A DNA stretch of 64,000 nucleotides from Occallatibacter savannae. Lineage in GTDB: Bacteria > Acidobacteriota > Terriglobia > Terriglobales > Acidobacteriaceae. The DNA is taken from the NCBI RefSeq assembly GCF_003131205.1, contig NZ_QFFY01000002.1:643016-707015 (forward strand). The letters are read 5' to 3'. Of the stretch, positions 55,336 to 64,000 are shown one piece after another. Each line of letters starts with the position of its first letter. Position 1 is the stretch's first letter. The translations under genes were made by a program, and so were the position numbers. The notes below the pieces were generated by a model. It saw only the letters and a list, made by a program, of their open reading frames with translations. It did not search any database and was not told the origin of the DNA.

Positions 55336-56382
55336 ATGAAGAAGAGAGGCACTCCTCCCACGGTCAGCGAAGTGGCGCGCGCCGCCGGGGTGGGCACAAC
55401 CACCGTTTCTCGCGTCATAAACGGAGGGGATCGCGTCAGCCCAAAGACGCTGGAGCACGTCCAGCGCGTCATTGATGCCATGGGTTACCGGCCCAACCAG
55501 GCGGCCCGCGTTCTAAAAGGCCACCGCACCAAGACCATCGGCCTCGTGATTCCCAGCATCGCCGACCCGTTCTTCTCCAGTTGCGCTGAAGCTGCGCAGG
55601 CCGTGGCCCAGGCCAACGACTCTTTGCTCATCGTAACCGCGTCGCATAACGACCCGCACAGCGAGCTTGAAAACCTGAACATCCTCATCAGCCATCGCGT
55701 GGACGGCCTGATCGTTGCGCCCGCCAACTCGCAAAGCGAAGCCCTCCAGGACCTGCTCCGGCGGCTCTCGGTTCCGGTCATTGCCGTGGATCGCCCCGTC
55801 GCGGACTCGCTGGTTCCAGCCGTGCTCTCCGACAACTTCAAGGGCGCCCGGTTCGCCACGCAGCACCTCATCGATCACGGCTACAAACGAATCGTCTGCC
55901 TCACAGGTGAAACAACGCTCTTTACTATCCACGAACGCATGCGCGGCTATCGCGCCGCCATGGAAGCGGCAGGCATGCCGGCCACCTTGAACACCTCCGT
56001 CAAGGACTACCGCTCCGCCGAGTATGCAATCCAGAGCATGCTCTCCGGCCCAAATCCTCCCGACGCGATCTTCACCCTGAAGAACAGCACAACCATCTAC
56101 GCCTTTGAAGTTCTGCTGAAACTGAACGTCCCCATTCCGAAGGCGATGGCACTGCTTGGGTTCGATGACTTCGAGCTGGCTTCAACTGTGAGGCCCTCCA
56201 TTAGCGTCATCCAGCAACCCGTCGAAGAGATAGGCAGAGTCGCAGCAGAACTCCTGTTCGAGCAACTCCTTGGCAAACGGGGCGCGCACGCTCCGCAAAA
56301 GGCGAAGAGGCCTCGAATGGTGACGCTGGAAACAAGACTCATCCAGCGAAGCTCTTGCGGGTGTACGCCCGCAGGCTCTTGA
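55336..56382 (+). CDS. LacI-family transcriptional regulator
   Basis: A 348-residue regulator. Residues about 8-54 form the helix-turn-helix and hinge (TVSEVARAAGVGTTTVSRVI, then MGYRPNQAARVLKGHRTKTI). The periplasmic-binding-like domain follows (IGLVIPSIADPFFSSCAEAA) and binds a sugar effector. GGAAGG precedes the ATG. It is divergent from GH127 and upstream of the ROK gene, and the operators nearby suggest that it controls both and itself. Confidence 0.92.
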   Translation: MKKRGTPPTVSEVARAAGVGTTTVSRVINGGDRVSPKTLEHVQRVIDAMGYRPNQAARVLKGHRTKTIGLVIPSIADPFFSSCAEAAQAVAQANDSLLIVTASHNDPHSELENLNILISHRVDGLIVAPANSQSEALQDLLRRLSVPVIAVDRPVADSLVPAVLSDNFKGARFATQHLIDHGYKRIVCLTGETTLFTIHERMRGYRAAMEAAGMPATLNTSVKDYRSAEYAIQSMLSGPNPPDAIFTLKNSTTIYAFEVLLKLNVPIPKAMALLGFDDFELASTVRPSISVIQQPVEEIGRVAAELLFEQLLGKRGAHAPQKAKRPRMVTLETRLIQRSSCGCTPAGS

Positions 56383-56412
56383 AGCGAAGTTTCTTCTGCC
56401 TCCCAGCAAGCA

Positions 56413-56426
56413 TGGAAACGGTACCA
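56413..56426. promoter_or_regulatory. LacI-type operator after the regulator gene
   Basis: TGGAAACGGTACCA fits the family pattern TGGNANCG/CGNTNCCA and lies 31 bases after the lacI stop. With the site at 56582 it flanks the promoter region of the ROK gene. Confidence 0.45.
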
Positions 56427-56581
56427 TGTTCGCTCGCATCCAAACGCCGGCAGCGTGAATCTCGCCTGGCCCCGCTGATTTGACCCGAAACATCCCCTGC
56501 AGCCCTGATTTCCGCGTCGCGTGTCCTGAGTGCTTCATGTGCGGTAGCTTTCAGCTCGGTTGACCGCCGTTTCGCGTTGTG

Positions 56582-56595
56582 TGGTATCGTTTCCA
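56582..56595. promoter_or_regulatory. LacI-type operator before the ROK gene
   Basis: TGGTATCGTTTCCA is identical to a site 7.2 kb downstream at 63770-63783. It lies 112 bases before the ROK start. Exact identity of 14 bases in two promoters makes common control likely. Confidence 0.55.
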
Positions 56596-56707
56596 AGAAC
56601 AAAGCGGAACGGAGAATTTGCTTCGCGCCTTCCCTGTCTTCCTGGCGCACACGGCCGAACGGGCGCAAGCATACTTCCGATCTCCTCTAATCCGCGGTGA
56701 TCGCAGA

Positions 56708-57760
56708 ATGGCCTTGGATAACTCACAGGTTCTCACCATCGGCGTCGATCTCGGCGGAACCAGCCTGCGGATCGCGGCATACTCGCCCGATCGCGGGGTT
56801 CTGGAGTCCGTATCTCTTCGCACCCGACTCGAAGCGGGTCCAATCGCCGTCGTCGATGACATGTGTGAGGCAATCTCCAAACTGCTCACTCAACATGCAA
56901 ACGGCCGCGACTGCGCGGGCATAGGCGTCGGATCACCTGGACCGCTCGAACTCCCTGCCGGCCGCTTGCACCATCCTCCAAACCTTCCCGGATGGGACGG
57001 CTTTCCTCTCCTCGCCGAAATGGAGAAGCGGCTGCGGCGCCCTGTGATTCTAGAGAGCGACGCCAATGCCGCCGTCCTTGCCGAGTATGAACTCGGCCTT
57101 GGCAAAGAACTCGGTATCGACTCCATGTGCATGCTCACGCTCGGAACCGGCGTAGGCAACGGCATCATCTTCGAAGGAAAGCTCTGGCACGGGTCCGCAG
57201 GCATGGGTGGCGAAGCCGGGCACATGACCGTGTATCCCGACGGCGCCCTCTGCGGCTGCGGTAATCACGGATGTCTGGAATCATGCGCCTCGGCCACAGC
57301 CCTGGTGAACTCCGCCGAGCGCATGATTAGCTCGGGCAAAGCTCCCGGACTTGCACTTCTCAAATCCGACGGTAGGGGTCTCACTGCGCACAGCCTTGCG
57401 GAAGCCGCAAAGGCCGGCAACGTCGACGCAAAGAAGATCTATGACGAAACCGGCCGCTCTCTCGGAATCTGCCTCGCCGGGCTCGTCAACATCCTGAATT
57501 TCCCGCTCTACGTGATCGGCGGCGGAGTTGCGAACTCATGGGATTTGCTCTCGCCTTCTATCTTTGAAGAACTCGAGCGCCGCAGCTATGTCTACGCTCT
57601 CACTGCACCGGGCCGAGCTGCTGCTGCCGGAATGCCCGGAGGCGGAACACGCGTGCTCCCCGCGCGGCTCGGCGCCGAAGCCGGCCTCATGGGCGCATGT
57701 ATCCTTCCGGTGTACTCCTCGGCCGAGTATTCTTCGAAGCCAACCTGGGCTTCTGCCTGA
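56708..57760 (+). CDS. ROK-family sugar kinase
   Basis: A 350-residue kinase. IGVDLGGTSLRIAAYSPD is the phosphate-binding loop, LESDANAAVLAEYELG holds the catalytic Asp, GTGVGNGIIFEGKLWHGSAG the sugar site, and CGCGNHGCLESC the ROK zinc site. It phosphorylates a hexose such as glucose or another sugar from this locus. The ATG at 56708 follows an AGGACGA-like sequence and is preferred to the longer frame at 56579. The DUF4965 gene follows after 49 bases. Confidence 0.88.
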   Translation: MALDNSQVLTIGVDLGGTSLRIAAYSPDRGVLESVSLRTRLEAGPIAVVDDMCEAISKLLTQHANGRDCAGIGVGSPGPLELPAGRLHHPPNLPGWDGFPLLAEMEKRLRRPVILESDANAAVLAEYELGLGKELGIDSMCMLTLGTGVGNGIIFEGKLWHGSAGMGGEAGHMTVYPDGALCGCGNHGCLESCASATALVNSAERMISSGKAPGLALLKSDGRGLTAHSLAEAAKAGNVDAKKIYDETGRSLGICLAGLVNILNFPLYVIGGGVANSWDLLSPSIFEELERRSYVYALTAPGRAAAAGMPGGGTRVLPARLGAEAGLMGACILPVYSSAEYSSKPTWASA

Positions 57761-57809
57761 GAAACTCCTGGCTGGTACGAGCAACTGCAAAACTCAGAGG
57801 AGACTCTGT

Positions 57810-59921
57810 ATGAACTCTTCGTTCCTGCGCACAATCGGAATCTCTGCGTTCGCGATCAGTGCTGCCGTCAATTTCCAAGGGCAATCTAAATCCAATCTGA
57901 ATCTGCGGCCTCCATCTACGCCTCTCGTCGTGCATGACCCGTACTTCAGCATCTGGTCCGACGCAGACCAACTCACCGGCGGCCCAACGCGCCACTGGAC
58001 CGGTGCACGGCAGGAACTGACCGGTATCGTCCGCATCGACGGCAAGAGCTTTCGCTATCTGGGCGAAGCCGACAACGCTCCGGCACTCGAGGAGATACAG
58101 CGCACCATCACGCCGACGCGCACCATCGTGACCATGTCAAATCCGCAGATTGAATTGCAGATCTGCTTCTTCACTCCGGCCTTTACAGACGACATGGCAG
58201 TCATGGGCCGTCCCGTCACGTACCTTTCCTGGCAGGTCAAGTCGCGCGATGGCTCGCAGCATGACGTAACGCTATACCTTGATTTCGACGGCACCATCGC
58301 AACCAATACGCCCGGTGAGAAAGTAGTCTGGTCGCGCGATCGGATCGACGGCCTCGACCTGCTTCGGGTCGGCACACAGAAGCAGCCCATGCTCGAAGAA
58401 TATGGCGACGATCTGCGCATCAACTGGGGATACTTCTATCTCGGCGTGCCCGATAGACAAGGCAAGACCATCACCACCGCCGGCAACTGGTCCGACCGTC
58501 AAAGCTTCGTGGAAAACGGCAAGATCCCCACGCAGGACGATCTCGAACAGCCGCGCATGCCAAAAAGTCAGCACCCGGCGTCTCCAAAGCTGATTGTCAC
58601 AATGCCGCTCGGCTCCGTAGGCGGCGCGCCCGTTCAGCGCCACGTCCTCGCCTCCTACAACGACATCTACTCGGTCGAATACATGCGCCAACGGCTGCTG
58701 CCGCACTGGCGCAAACAGTTCACCACCTTCGCTGAGATGCTCGACGCCGCGGAGCACGATTATCCATTGCTGGCCAAACGCGCCGAGCAGTTCGATTCCG
58801 AACTTGAACACGATCTCACGCAGGAAGGAGGCGCTGAATATGCAGCAATCGCCATCCTCGCCTACCGCCAAGCCATCGGCGCGCACAAGCTGGTGGAAGA
58901 TGACGCCGGCGTGCCCTTCTTTATGCCGAAGGAAAACTTCAGCAACGGTTCGGTCTCCACGGTCGATGTGCTGTACCCGTCTTCGCCGATGTTCCTGCTC
59001 TTAAATCCGAAGCTCGTTGAGGCGCAGCTCGAGCCGGTGATGCGCTATGCGGAGACCAGTCATTGGAAGTTCCCCTTCGCCCCGCACGATCTCGGCGTAT
59101 ATCCGCTCGCAAACGGGCAGCTCTACGGCGGAGGTGAAAGCAGCGAAGAAGATCAGATGCCGGTCGAGGAATCCGGCAACATGATCCTCATGATCGCCGC
59201 TCTTTCACGCGCGGAACATGATGCGTCATTCGCTAAGCGCTACTGGCCTCTGGTGACCAAGTGGGCCGATTTCCTGCTCGCCAAAGGATTCGATCCGGAA
59301 AAGCAGCTTTGCACCGACGACTTCGCCGGGCACCTCGCGCATAACACGAATCTCTCCATCAAAGCCATCGAGGCCCTCGCCGCGTACGCGCAGCTTGCAC
59401 GGCAACTCGGCGATGAGGCGACGGCGAAGAAGTATGAATCAGCCGCTAAGTCCATGGCTGACAAATGGAGTTCGATGGCTCTCGATGGCGACCACTACCG
59501 CCTCGCCTTCGACAAGAGCGGCACCTGGAGCCAGAAGTACAACCTGGTTTGGGACACGATTCTTGGCCTGCGCATGTTCTCGCCTGAGATCGCCCAGCGG
59601 GAAGTAGCGTTCTACAAGAAGCACCTCAATCCCTACGGGCTGCCGCTGGATAATCGAGCGACCTACACCAAGCTCGATTGGACGGTATGGTCGGCCACGC
59701 TGGCCTCCAATCAGGAAGACTTCAAGACTCTTGTGAGCCCCATATTCCACTTCTTCGACAAGACCCCTGAACGCATTCCCATGACCGACTGGTACGACAC
59801 GATCTCCGCAAAGCATCCCGGCTTCCAGGCACGTTCCGTCGTGGGTGGCGTTTATATCAAAATGCTGGCTGATCCGCAGATGTGGAGCAAGTGGGTGGAT
59901 CGCTCCGGGGTTCGGCATTGA
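57810..59921 (+). CDS. Glutaminase-A-like exported protein (DUF4965/DUF5127)
   Basis: A 703-residue exported protein. A signal-like N-terminus (FLRTIGISAFAISAAVNFQG) is followed by a beta-rich part with VVHDPYFSIWSDADQLTGGP and TRHWTG, then an alpha-toroid with LTQEGGAEYAAIAILAYRQA, DVLYPSSPMFLLLNP and WKFPFAPHDLGVYP. This matches the glutaminase A family (DUF4964, DUF5127, DUF4965 and DUF1793), of which a few members are glutaminases and others may be glycosidases. GAGGAG precedes the ATG. It lies in the arabinose-type locus, so a sugar substrate is possible. Confidence 0.82.
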   Translation: MNSSFLRTIGISAFAISAAVNFQGQSKSNLNLRPPSTPLVVHDPYFSIWSDADQLTGGPTRHWTGARQELTGIVRIDGKSFRYLGEADNAPALEEIQRTITPTRTIVTMSNPQIELQICFFTPAFTDDMAVMGRPVTYLSWQVKSRDGSQHDVTLYLDFDGTIATNTPGEKVVWSRDRIDGLDLLRVGTQKQPMLEEYGDDLRINWGYFYLGVPDRQGKTITTAGNWSDRQSFVENGKIPTQDDLEQPRMPKSQHPASPKLIVTMPLGSVGGAPVQRHVLASYNDIYSVEYMRQRLLPHWRKQFTTFAEMLDAAEHDYPLLAKRAEQFDSELEHDLTQEGGAEYAAIAILAYRQAIGAHKLVEDDAGVPFFMPKENFSNGSVSTVDVLYPSSPMFLLLNPKLVEAQLEPVMRYAETSHWKFPFAPHDLGVYPLANGQLYGGGESSEEDQMPVEESGNMILMIAALSRAEHDASFAKRYWPLVTKWADFLLAKGFDPEKQLCTDDFAGHLAHNTNLSIKAIEALAAYAQLARQLGDEATAKKYESAAKSMADKWSSMALDGDHYRLAFDKSGTWSQKYNLVWDTILGLRMFSPEIAQREVAFYKKHLNPYGLPLDNRATYTKLDWTVWSATLASNQEDFKTLVSPIFHFFDKTPERIPMTDWYDTISAKHPGFQARSVVGGVYIKMLADPQMWSKWVDRSGVRH

Positions 59922-60027
59922 TAGAGCAGCCGCTCGCGCTTGATCGTGCGCACAAATCTTCAATGACCTTGCGGCGCGCAGGGATCCGAGTCTAAACCTG
60001 CTATAGACTTCCCAATGGAGGTCATCG

Positions 60028-61866
60028 TTGCCGCACAAACGGCGCATCTGTGCTCCCGCGTGGTCTGGGCTCCTTGCCGCTGCCGTCGTGTTCGTGACGT
60101 CGAGTTGTGCCCAGCCTGGAGCTGCCCCGCAGAGTCCCCGCAGAACGCCCATCACCGCCTCCGGTTTCGTCGATTCCGGCCCAGTCCCGTTCCAGGACAT
60201 CACGAAAGCGGCGGGCCTCTCTGGCTGGAAGCACACCATGGGAAACGCCGACAAGCGCCTCATCATCGACACCAATGGCTCGGGTGTCGGTCTAATCGAC
60301 TATGACAACGACGGCTGGCTCGACATCTACATGGTGAATGGATCAACCTTTAACGCCATGGACGGCAAAGAAGCTCCGCCGCATGCCGCGCTCTTCCATA
60401 ACAACCACGATGGAACCTTCACCGACGTCGCTGTAAAGGCCGGCGTGACCAATGACCGCTGGGGCTTCGGCGTAGCCGTTGCCGACTACGACAACGACGG
60501 CTGGCCCGACATGCTCGTCACCAACTGGGGCAAGAACCGCCTCTACCACAACAACCACGACGACACATTCACTGATGTTGCGGAGAAAGCCGGTGTCGCA
60601 TTGGGCAACTGGTCAGACGGCGCCACATGGGGCGACTACGACGGAGACGGCCGGCTCGATCTGTTCATTTCGGGTTACGTACACTTCGACCGCGATAACC
60701 TGCCATATGAGCACACCAAGGCAACCGGATTCTCCTATTGCGAGTTTCGCGGGGAACCCGTGATGTGCGGCCCTAAGAATCTCGAAGGCGAACCAGACCA
60801 TCTTTTACTTAACAACGGTGACGGCACGTTCAAAGACGTGAGCGCGAAGGCCGGTGTGGCGGATTCGGCGAACAAGTACTACGGCATCACCCCCGTGTTC
60901 GTAGACGTAAACAACGACGGCAAGCCCGACCTTGTCGTCGCCAACGACTCGACCCTGAGCTACCTGTATCTCAATCGCGGCGACGGCACCTTCGAAGACG
61001 CGAGCTACGGCACGGGATTCGGCCTCAACGAAGACGGACGCGAAGTTGCAGCAATGGGTGTCGCAGTCGGCGACTATATGAACGACGGCCTGCTCGATTT
61101 CGCCATCAGCGACTTCTCCGACGAATCGAAACTTCTCTTTCGCAATCAGGGCAAGGGCGGCTTCAGCGAAGTCTCCATGCGCTCGGGAATCGGAAAGGTC
61201 TCCATCCCGTTTCTCGGTTGGGGCGACGGCTTCCTCGACTACGACAACGATGGCTGGCTCGACCTGATGTTCATCAACGGCCACATCTATCCCGCAGCCG
61301 ACCGCCTCGACTGGGGCACCTCTTACGCACAGCGATCGCTGCTCTTCCAAAACGAACACAATGGCAGCTTCACTGAGGTTCCGCCGGTTAAGGGAACCGC
61401 ACTCGCCGAACTCATCACAGGCCGGGGCGCAGCTTTTGGCGACCTCTTCAACGACGGCAAGATCGACGTCGTCATCAGCCAGATGGACGGTCCTCCCGTG
61501 TTGCTCAGAGACATCAACCCCGATCATCATCACTGGGTCGAGTTGAAACTCATCGGCGGCGCAAAGAGCCCTCGCGATGCGGTCGGAGCCACTACGTACC
61601 TGACCGCGAACGGTACCCGCCAGCGTCAGGATGTGATCAGCGGCGGCAGCTACATCTCCACCAACGATCCTCGCCTTCACTTCGGCCTCGGCGACGCGAC
61701 TGATCCAGGCTCAGCCGAGATTCACTGGCCGTCCGGCGCGAAAGAAACCGTCAAACTCCCCGCAGTCGACCGTATCTACACCATCACGGAAGGGAAGGGA
61801 ATTACTTACTCGCTCTGCGCCGGGAAACCCTGCGCCGGATCCGCAAGCACAGGGAGCAAGCAGTGA
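60028..61866 (+). CDS. CRTAC1-family VCBS/ASPIC repeat protein, first copy
   Basis: A 612-residue exported protein with a lipoprotein-like signal (LLAAAVVFVTSSCAQPG). It has FG-GAP/VCBS repeats, each with a calcium-type DYDNDGWLDIY loop or similar (VADYDNDGWPDMLVTNW, FVDVNNDGKPDLVVAND), and a C-terminal ASPIC/UnbV domain (SGGSYISTNDPRLHFGLGDA, then IHWPSGAKETVKLP). The TTG start has GGAGGT five bases upstream. These proteins are abundant in Acidobacteriota and probably bind surfaces or sugars. It is coupled to the second copy. Confidence 0.88.
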   Translation: MPHKRRICAPAWSGLLAAAVVFVTSSCAQPGAAPQSPRRTPITASGFVDSGPVPFQDITKAAGLSGWKHTMGNADKRLIIDTNGSGVGLIDYDNDGWLDIYMVNGSTFNAMDGKEAPPHAALFHNNHDGTFTDVAVKAGVTNDRWGFGVAVADYDNDGWPDMLVTNWGKNRLYHNNHDDTFTDVAEKAGVALGNWSDGATWGDYDGDGRLDLFISGYVHFDRDNLPYEHTKATGFSYCEFRGEPVMCGPKNLEGEPDHLLLNNGDGTFKDVSAKAGVADSANKYYGITPVFVDVNNDGKPDLVVANDSTLSYLYLNRGDGTFEDASYGTGFGLNEDGREVAAMGVAVGDYMNDGLLDFAISDFSDESKLLFRNQGKGGFSEVSMRSGIGKVSIPFLGWGDGFLDYDNDGWLDLMFINGHIYPAADRLDWGTSYAQRSLLFQNEHNGSFTEVPPVKGTALAELITGRGAAFGDLFNDGKIDVVISQMDGPPVLLRDINPDHHHWVELKLIGGAKSPRDAVGATTYLTANGTRQRQDVISGGSYISTNDPRLHFGLGDATDPGSAEIHWPSGAKETVKLPAVDRIYTITEGKGITYSLCAGKPCAGSASTGSKQ

Positions 61867-63602
61867 GCCAAGTTCGTGTCGCACGCCTTCTCTCCACCCT
61901 GCTGATCCTCTCCTCTGCCGCATGTCTCGCGCAGTCGCCCAAACCTCCCGCAGAGCCCGCTCCGAAGCCGAACCCCGCCGTTCCCGGCAAGTTTGTCGAC
62001 GTCACCAGCAAGGTCGGCGTGCAATTCCTTCACCAGGCGCCCCACACCTCCCGCAAATACCTGATCGAGACTATGGGCTCAGGCGTCGCCCTCTTCGATT
62101 GCGACAACGACGGCCGCCTCGATCTCTTCCTCGTCAACGGCGCCCCCTACACCGATCCCACGCCGAAAGGCTTCATTCCCCAGAAGACCGGCCCCGAATT
62201 CTGGAACCGCATGTACCACCAGAAGGCCGACGGCACCTTCGAGGACGTCACCGAAAAAGCCAGCCTCAAGGGAATCGGCTACGGCATGGGTGTCGCCGCG
62301 GCAGACTACGACAACGACGGCTACGAAGACCTCTACGTAACCGCCTACGGAGGCAACCGCCTCTACCACAACAACGGCAACTGCACCTTTACCGACGTGA
62401 CGGACAAGGCCGGAGTCGCCGGAGGTGGCTGGTCCAGCTCAGCAGCCTGGGTCGACCTCGATAACGACGGCCTGCTCGATCTTGTCGTCGATCGCTACGT
62501 CACCTGGGACTGGGAAGACGTCTGGTGCGGCGAGCATCGCGAGGGGTACCGCGGCTATTGCCATCCCGACGTCTTTCAGCCAATTACCATGCTCGTCTAC
62601 CACAACGACGGCAATGGCCACTTTACCGAAGTGGCGCATAAGCTCGGCCTCGACAAACCAGCCAAGGCCCTCGGCATCGCCTTCGCCGACTACGACCTTG
62701 ACGGCCGCATGGACATCTTCGTCGCCAACGATTCCATGCCCGAGTTCCTCTTCCACCAGAAAAAAAACGGCACCTTCGAAGAGGTCGGGCTAGAGACCGG
62801 CGCGGCAGTCAACGCCGAGGGCCAGACCTACGCCGGAATGGGCGTCGACTTCGCCGACTACGACAACGACGGCTGGCCCGACATTATCGTCGATGACCTC
62901 GCCAACCAGCGCTACGCACTCTACCAGAACAACCGCGACAGCACCTTCAACTACGCCTCCGCAGAGAGCGGCATTGGCGCCATGACCCTGCTCCACTCCG
63001 GCTGGAGCCTCCGCTTCCTCGATTACGACAATGATGGCTGGAAAGACCTGCTCGTTGCCCAGGGACACGACCTCGACACCATCGAACGCATAAATCCGCA
63101 GTTTCACTACCGCGAGCCCATGCTTCTGGCCCGCAATACCGGCCAGAAGTTCGTGGACGTCTCCCCTATCTCCGGAGACATCTTCCATGAGGCTTGGGTC
63201 GGCCGCGGCATGGCCGTTGGCGACATCGACAATGATGGCCGCATCGACGCCGTCGTCACAACGAATGGCGGCCCAGCCTACGTCCTCCTAAACCAGACGG
63301 AGCACTCTGGCCACTGGCTTACGCTGCGCCTTATCGGACACAAAAGCAATCGTGACGGTATCGGAGCCGTAGTGGAAGTCGAAACTCCCGCCGGCAAGCA
63401 GTGGGCCACCGCCACCACCTCCAGCGGCTATCTCTCATCCAGTGATCCGCGCGTGCACTTCGGCCTGGGAGAGAGCCCAGCCGCCTCCTGCGTGGAGATT
63501 CGGTGGCCCAGCGGAATCCTCCAAACGCTTACCGGGGTCAAAAGCGATCGCCAGGTCGAGGTCGATGAGCCCGCTGCATCCGCCTCCAGCGGGTGCAACT
63601 GA
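61863..63602 (+). CDS. CRTAC1-family VCBS/ASPIC repeat protein, second copy
   Basis: A 579-residue relative of the first copy with the same plan: signal peptide (ARLLSTLLILSSAACLAQ), VCBS repeats (DCDNDGRLDLFLVNG, AADYDNDGYEDLYVTAY, DFADYDNDGWPDIIVDD) and a C-terminal ASPIC domain (ATTSSGYLSSSDPRVHFGLG). Its GTG overlaps the stop of the first copy by four bases, so the two are translated together. The pair probably arose by duplication and may work as a heteromer. The exact role is unknown. Confidence 0.88.
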   Translation: MSQVRVARLLSTLLILSSAACLAQSPKPPAEPAPKPNPAVPGKFVDVTSKVGVQFLHQAPHTSRKYLIETMGSGVALFDCDNDGRLDLFLVNGAPYTDPTPKGFIPQKTGPEFWNRMYHQKADGTFEDVTEKASLKGIGYGMGVAAADYDNDGYEDLYVTAYGGNRLYHNNGNCTFTDVTDKAGVAGGGWSSSAAWVDLDNDGLLDLVVDRYVTWDWEDVWCGEHREGYRGYCHPDVFQPITMLVYHNDGNGHFTEVAHKLGLDKPAKALGIAFADYDLDGRMDIFVANDSMPEFLFHQKKNGTFEEVGLETGAAVNAEGQTYAGMGVDFADYDNDGWPDIIVDDLANQRYALYQNNRDSTFNYASAESGIGAMTLLHSGWSLRFLDYDNDGWKDLLVAQGHDLDTIERINPQFHYREPMLLARNTGQKFVDVSPISGDIFHEAWVGRGMAVGDIDNDGRIDAVVTTNGGPAYVLLNQTEHSGHWLTLRLIGHKSNRDGIGAVVEVETPAGKQWATATTSSGYLSSSDPRVHFGLGESPAASCVEIRWPSGILQTLTGVKSDRQVEVDEPAASASSGCN

Positions 63603-63711
63603 TCCCACCATCTGCACCGGAGACGCTGCACTCCAGCACCCGTAAACCGATTTTCGTCACTAAACAGGTGCAAGCATTGTTGAGTAGGTAGCGGATTATC
63701 CGAGAAAAATC

Positions 63712-63741
63712 TTGACAGTGCAAAATAGCCCGACGTATATT
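63712..63741 (+). promoter_or_regulatory. Sigma-70-type promoter
   Basis: A perfect -35 TTGACA (63712-63717) is followed after 18 bases by TATATT (63736-63741). Transcription would begin near 63748, directly in front of the first operator. Confidence 0.6.
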
Positions 63742-63750
63742 TGCGCGGAA

Positions 63751-63783
63751 TGGAATCGCTACCATCAAATGGTATCGTTTCCA
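63751..63783. promoter_or_regulatory. Pair of LacI-type operators
   Basis: TGGAATCGCTACCA (63751-63764) and TGGTATCGTTTCCA (63770-63783) lie 19 bases apart, centre to centre, just downstream of the promoter, where a repressor would block transcription. The second site is identical to the one before the ROK gene. Confidence 0.6.
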
Positions 63784-63887
63784 TCTCTGACTCAGGATCC
63801 AAGGCCAACAGAGCCCTTCCGAAGTCACGACAGTCCCCAAAAACTACAGAGTCCGACAACTGAACTGGGTAAGACCAGGAGGCAAAG

Positions 63888-64000
63888 TGAAACTATTTCC
63901 CATTCCCAAGGAGTGCGCTGCCCAATTGCGCCGCTCGAAGGCCGCCCTGTGGGCTATGGTCTTCGTCGCAATTGCAAGCTTGATCTCGTTGGCCCCGCAA
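63888..64000 (+). CDS. Start of an exported protein, probably a TonB-dependent receptor
   Basis: Only the first 37 codons lie in the window. The frame starts with GTG after AGGAGG (63878-63883) and reads MKLFPIPKECAAQLRRSKAA, then LWAMVFVAIASLISLAP, a signal peptide with a basic N-region. Operator control with the sugar locus and the usual Acidobacteriota context suggest a TonB-dependent, carboxypeptidase-regulatory-domain receptor. That identity is inference; the sequence shows only an exported protein. Confidence 0.4.

Larger units (their letters stand above)
63603..63887. other. Regulatory gap before the last gene
   Basis: Non-coding stretch with a strong promoter (63712-63741), two LacI-type operators (63751-63783) and the AGGAGG ribosome binding site (63878-63883) of the following gene. 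Confidence 0.6.

Overview
The window looks like a piece of an Acidobacteriota chromosome, most likely the Terriglobia/Acidobacteriaceae group. This is inferred from the tandem CRTAC1 (VCBS/ASPIC) proteins, the Agl23-type membrane protein, the many Tat-exported sugar enzymes, and the many small orphan proteins. Two regions with different character meet at a tRNA-Ser(GCT) gene at 43.08-43.17 kb.

From 1 to about 43 kb the DNA is accessory. A tyrosine integrase and an excisionase-like gene lie directly beside the 3' end of the tRNA, so this is probably one integrative element whose far end lies outside the window. From left to right it holds: (1) 1-10 kb, very small zinc-ribbon and unknown genes, some duplicated or decayed, with a run of hairpins at 5.2-5.5 kb that may be a structured RNA; (2) 10-16 kb, exported or membrane proteins including a TonB-C/Sel1 protein, then a serine recombinase; (3) 16.4-26.8 kb, a defence island with a type I restriction-modification system (hsdM-hsdS-hsdR), an HsdR-linked HExxH metalloprotease, a frameshifted HEPN-like gene, and a divergent TIR-APAZ plus short Argonaute pair of SPARTA type; (4) 26.8-31 kb, nuclease pseudogenes and small orphan genes; (5) 31.5-34.9 kb, seven unrelated small genes in both orientations, with a related imperfect palindromic repeat in every gap, which resembles a gene-cassette array; (6) 35.4-43 kb, the replication and integration module: an AEP primase/D5-type helicase, a hairpin-rich and locally AT-rich non-coding stretch, a Mom-like DNA modification gene with an unknown partner, an excisionase and the integrase.

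From 43.3 kb to the end the DNA looks like host chromosome: inorganic pyrophosphatase, PurS, ApbE, an Agl23-like membrane protein, and a minus-strand group of Tat-exported Gfo/Idh/MocA oxidoreductases with a sugar isomerase, a DoxX-like protein and a discoidin-like protein. A polysaccharide-use locus follows: a GH127-type beta-L-arabinofuranosidase, a LacI-family regulator, a ROK kinase, a glutaminase-A-like (DUF4965) protein, two CRTAC1 proteins, and the start of an exported protein that is probably a TonB-dependent receptor. LacI-type operators with a shared 14-bp sequence lie upstream of the GH127, ROK and last genes, so they probably form one regulon.

Start codons were moved from the longest open frame to internal starts where a ribosome binding site or a family match supports it. 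All functions come from motifs and family resemblance read by eye; no database search was run.
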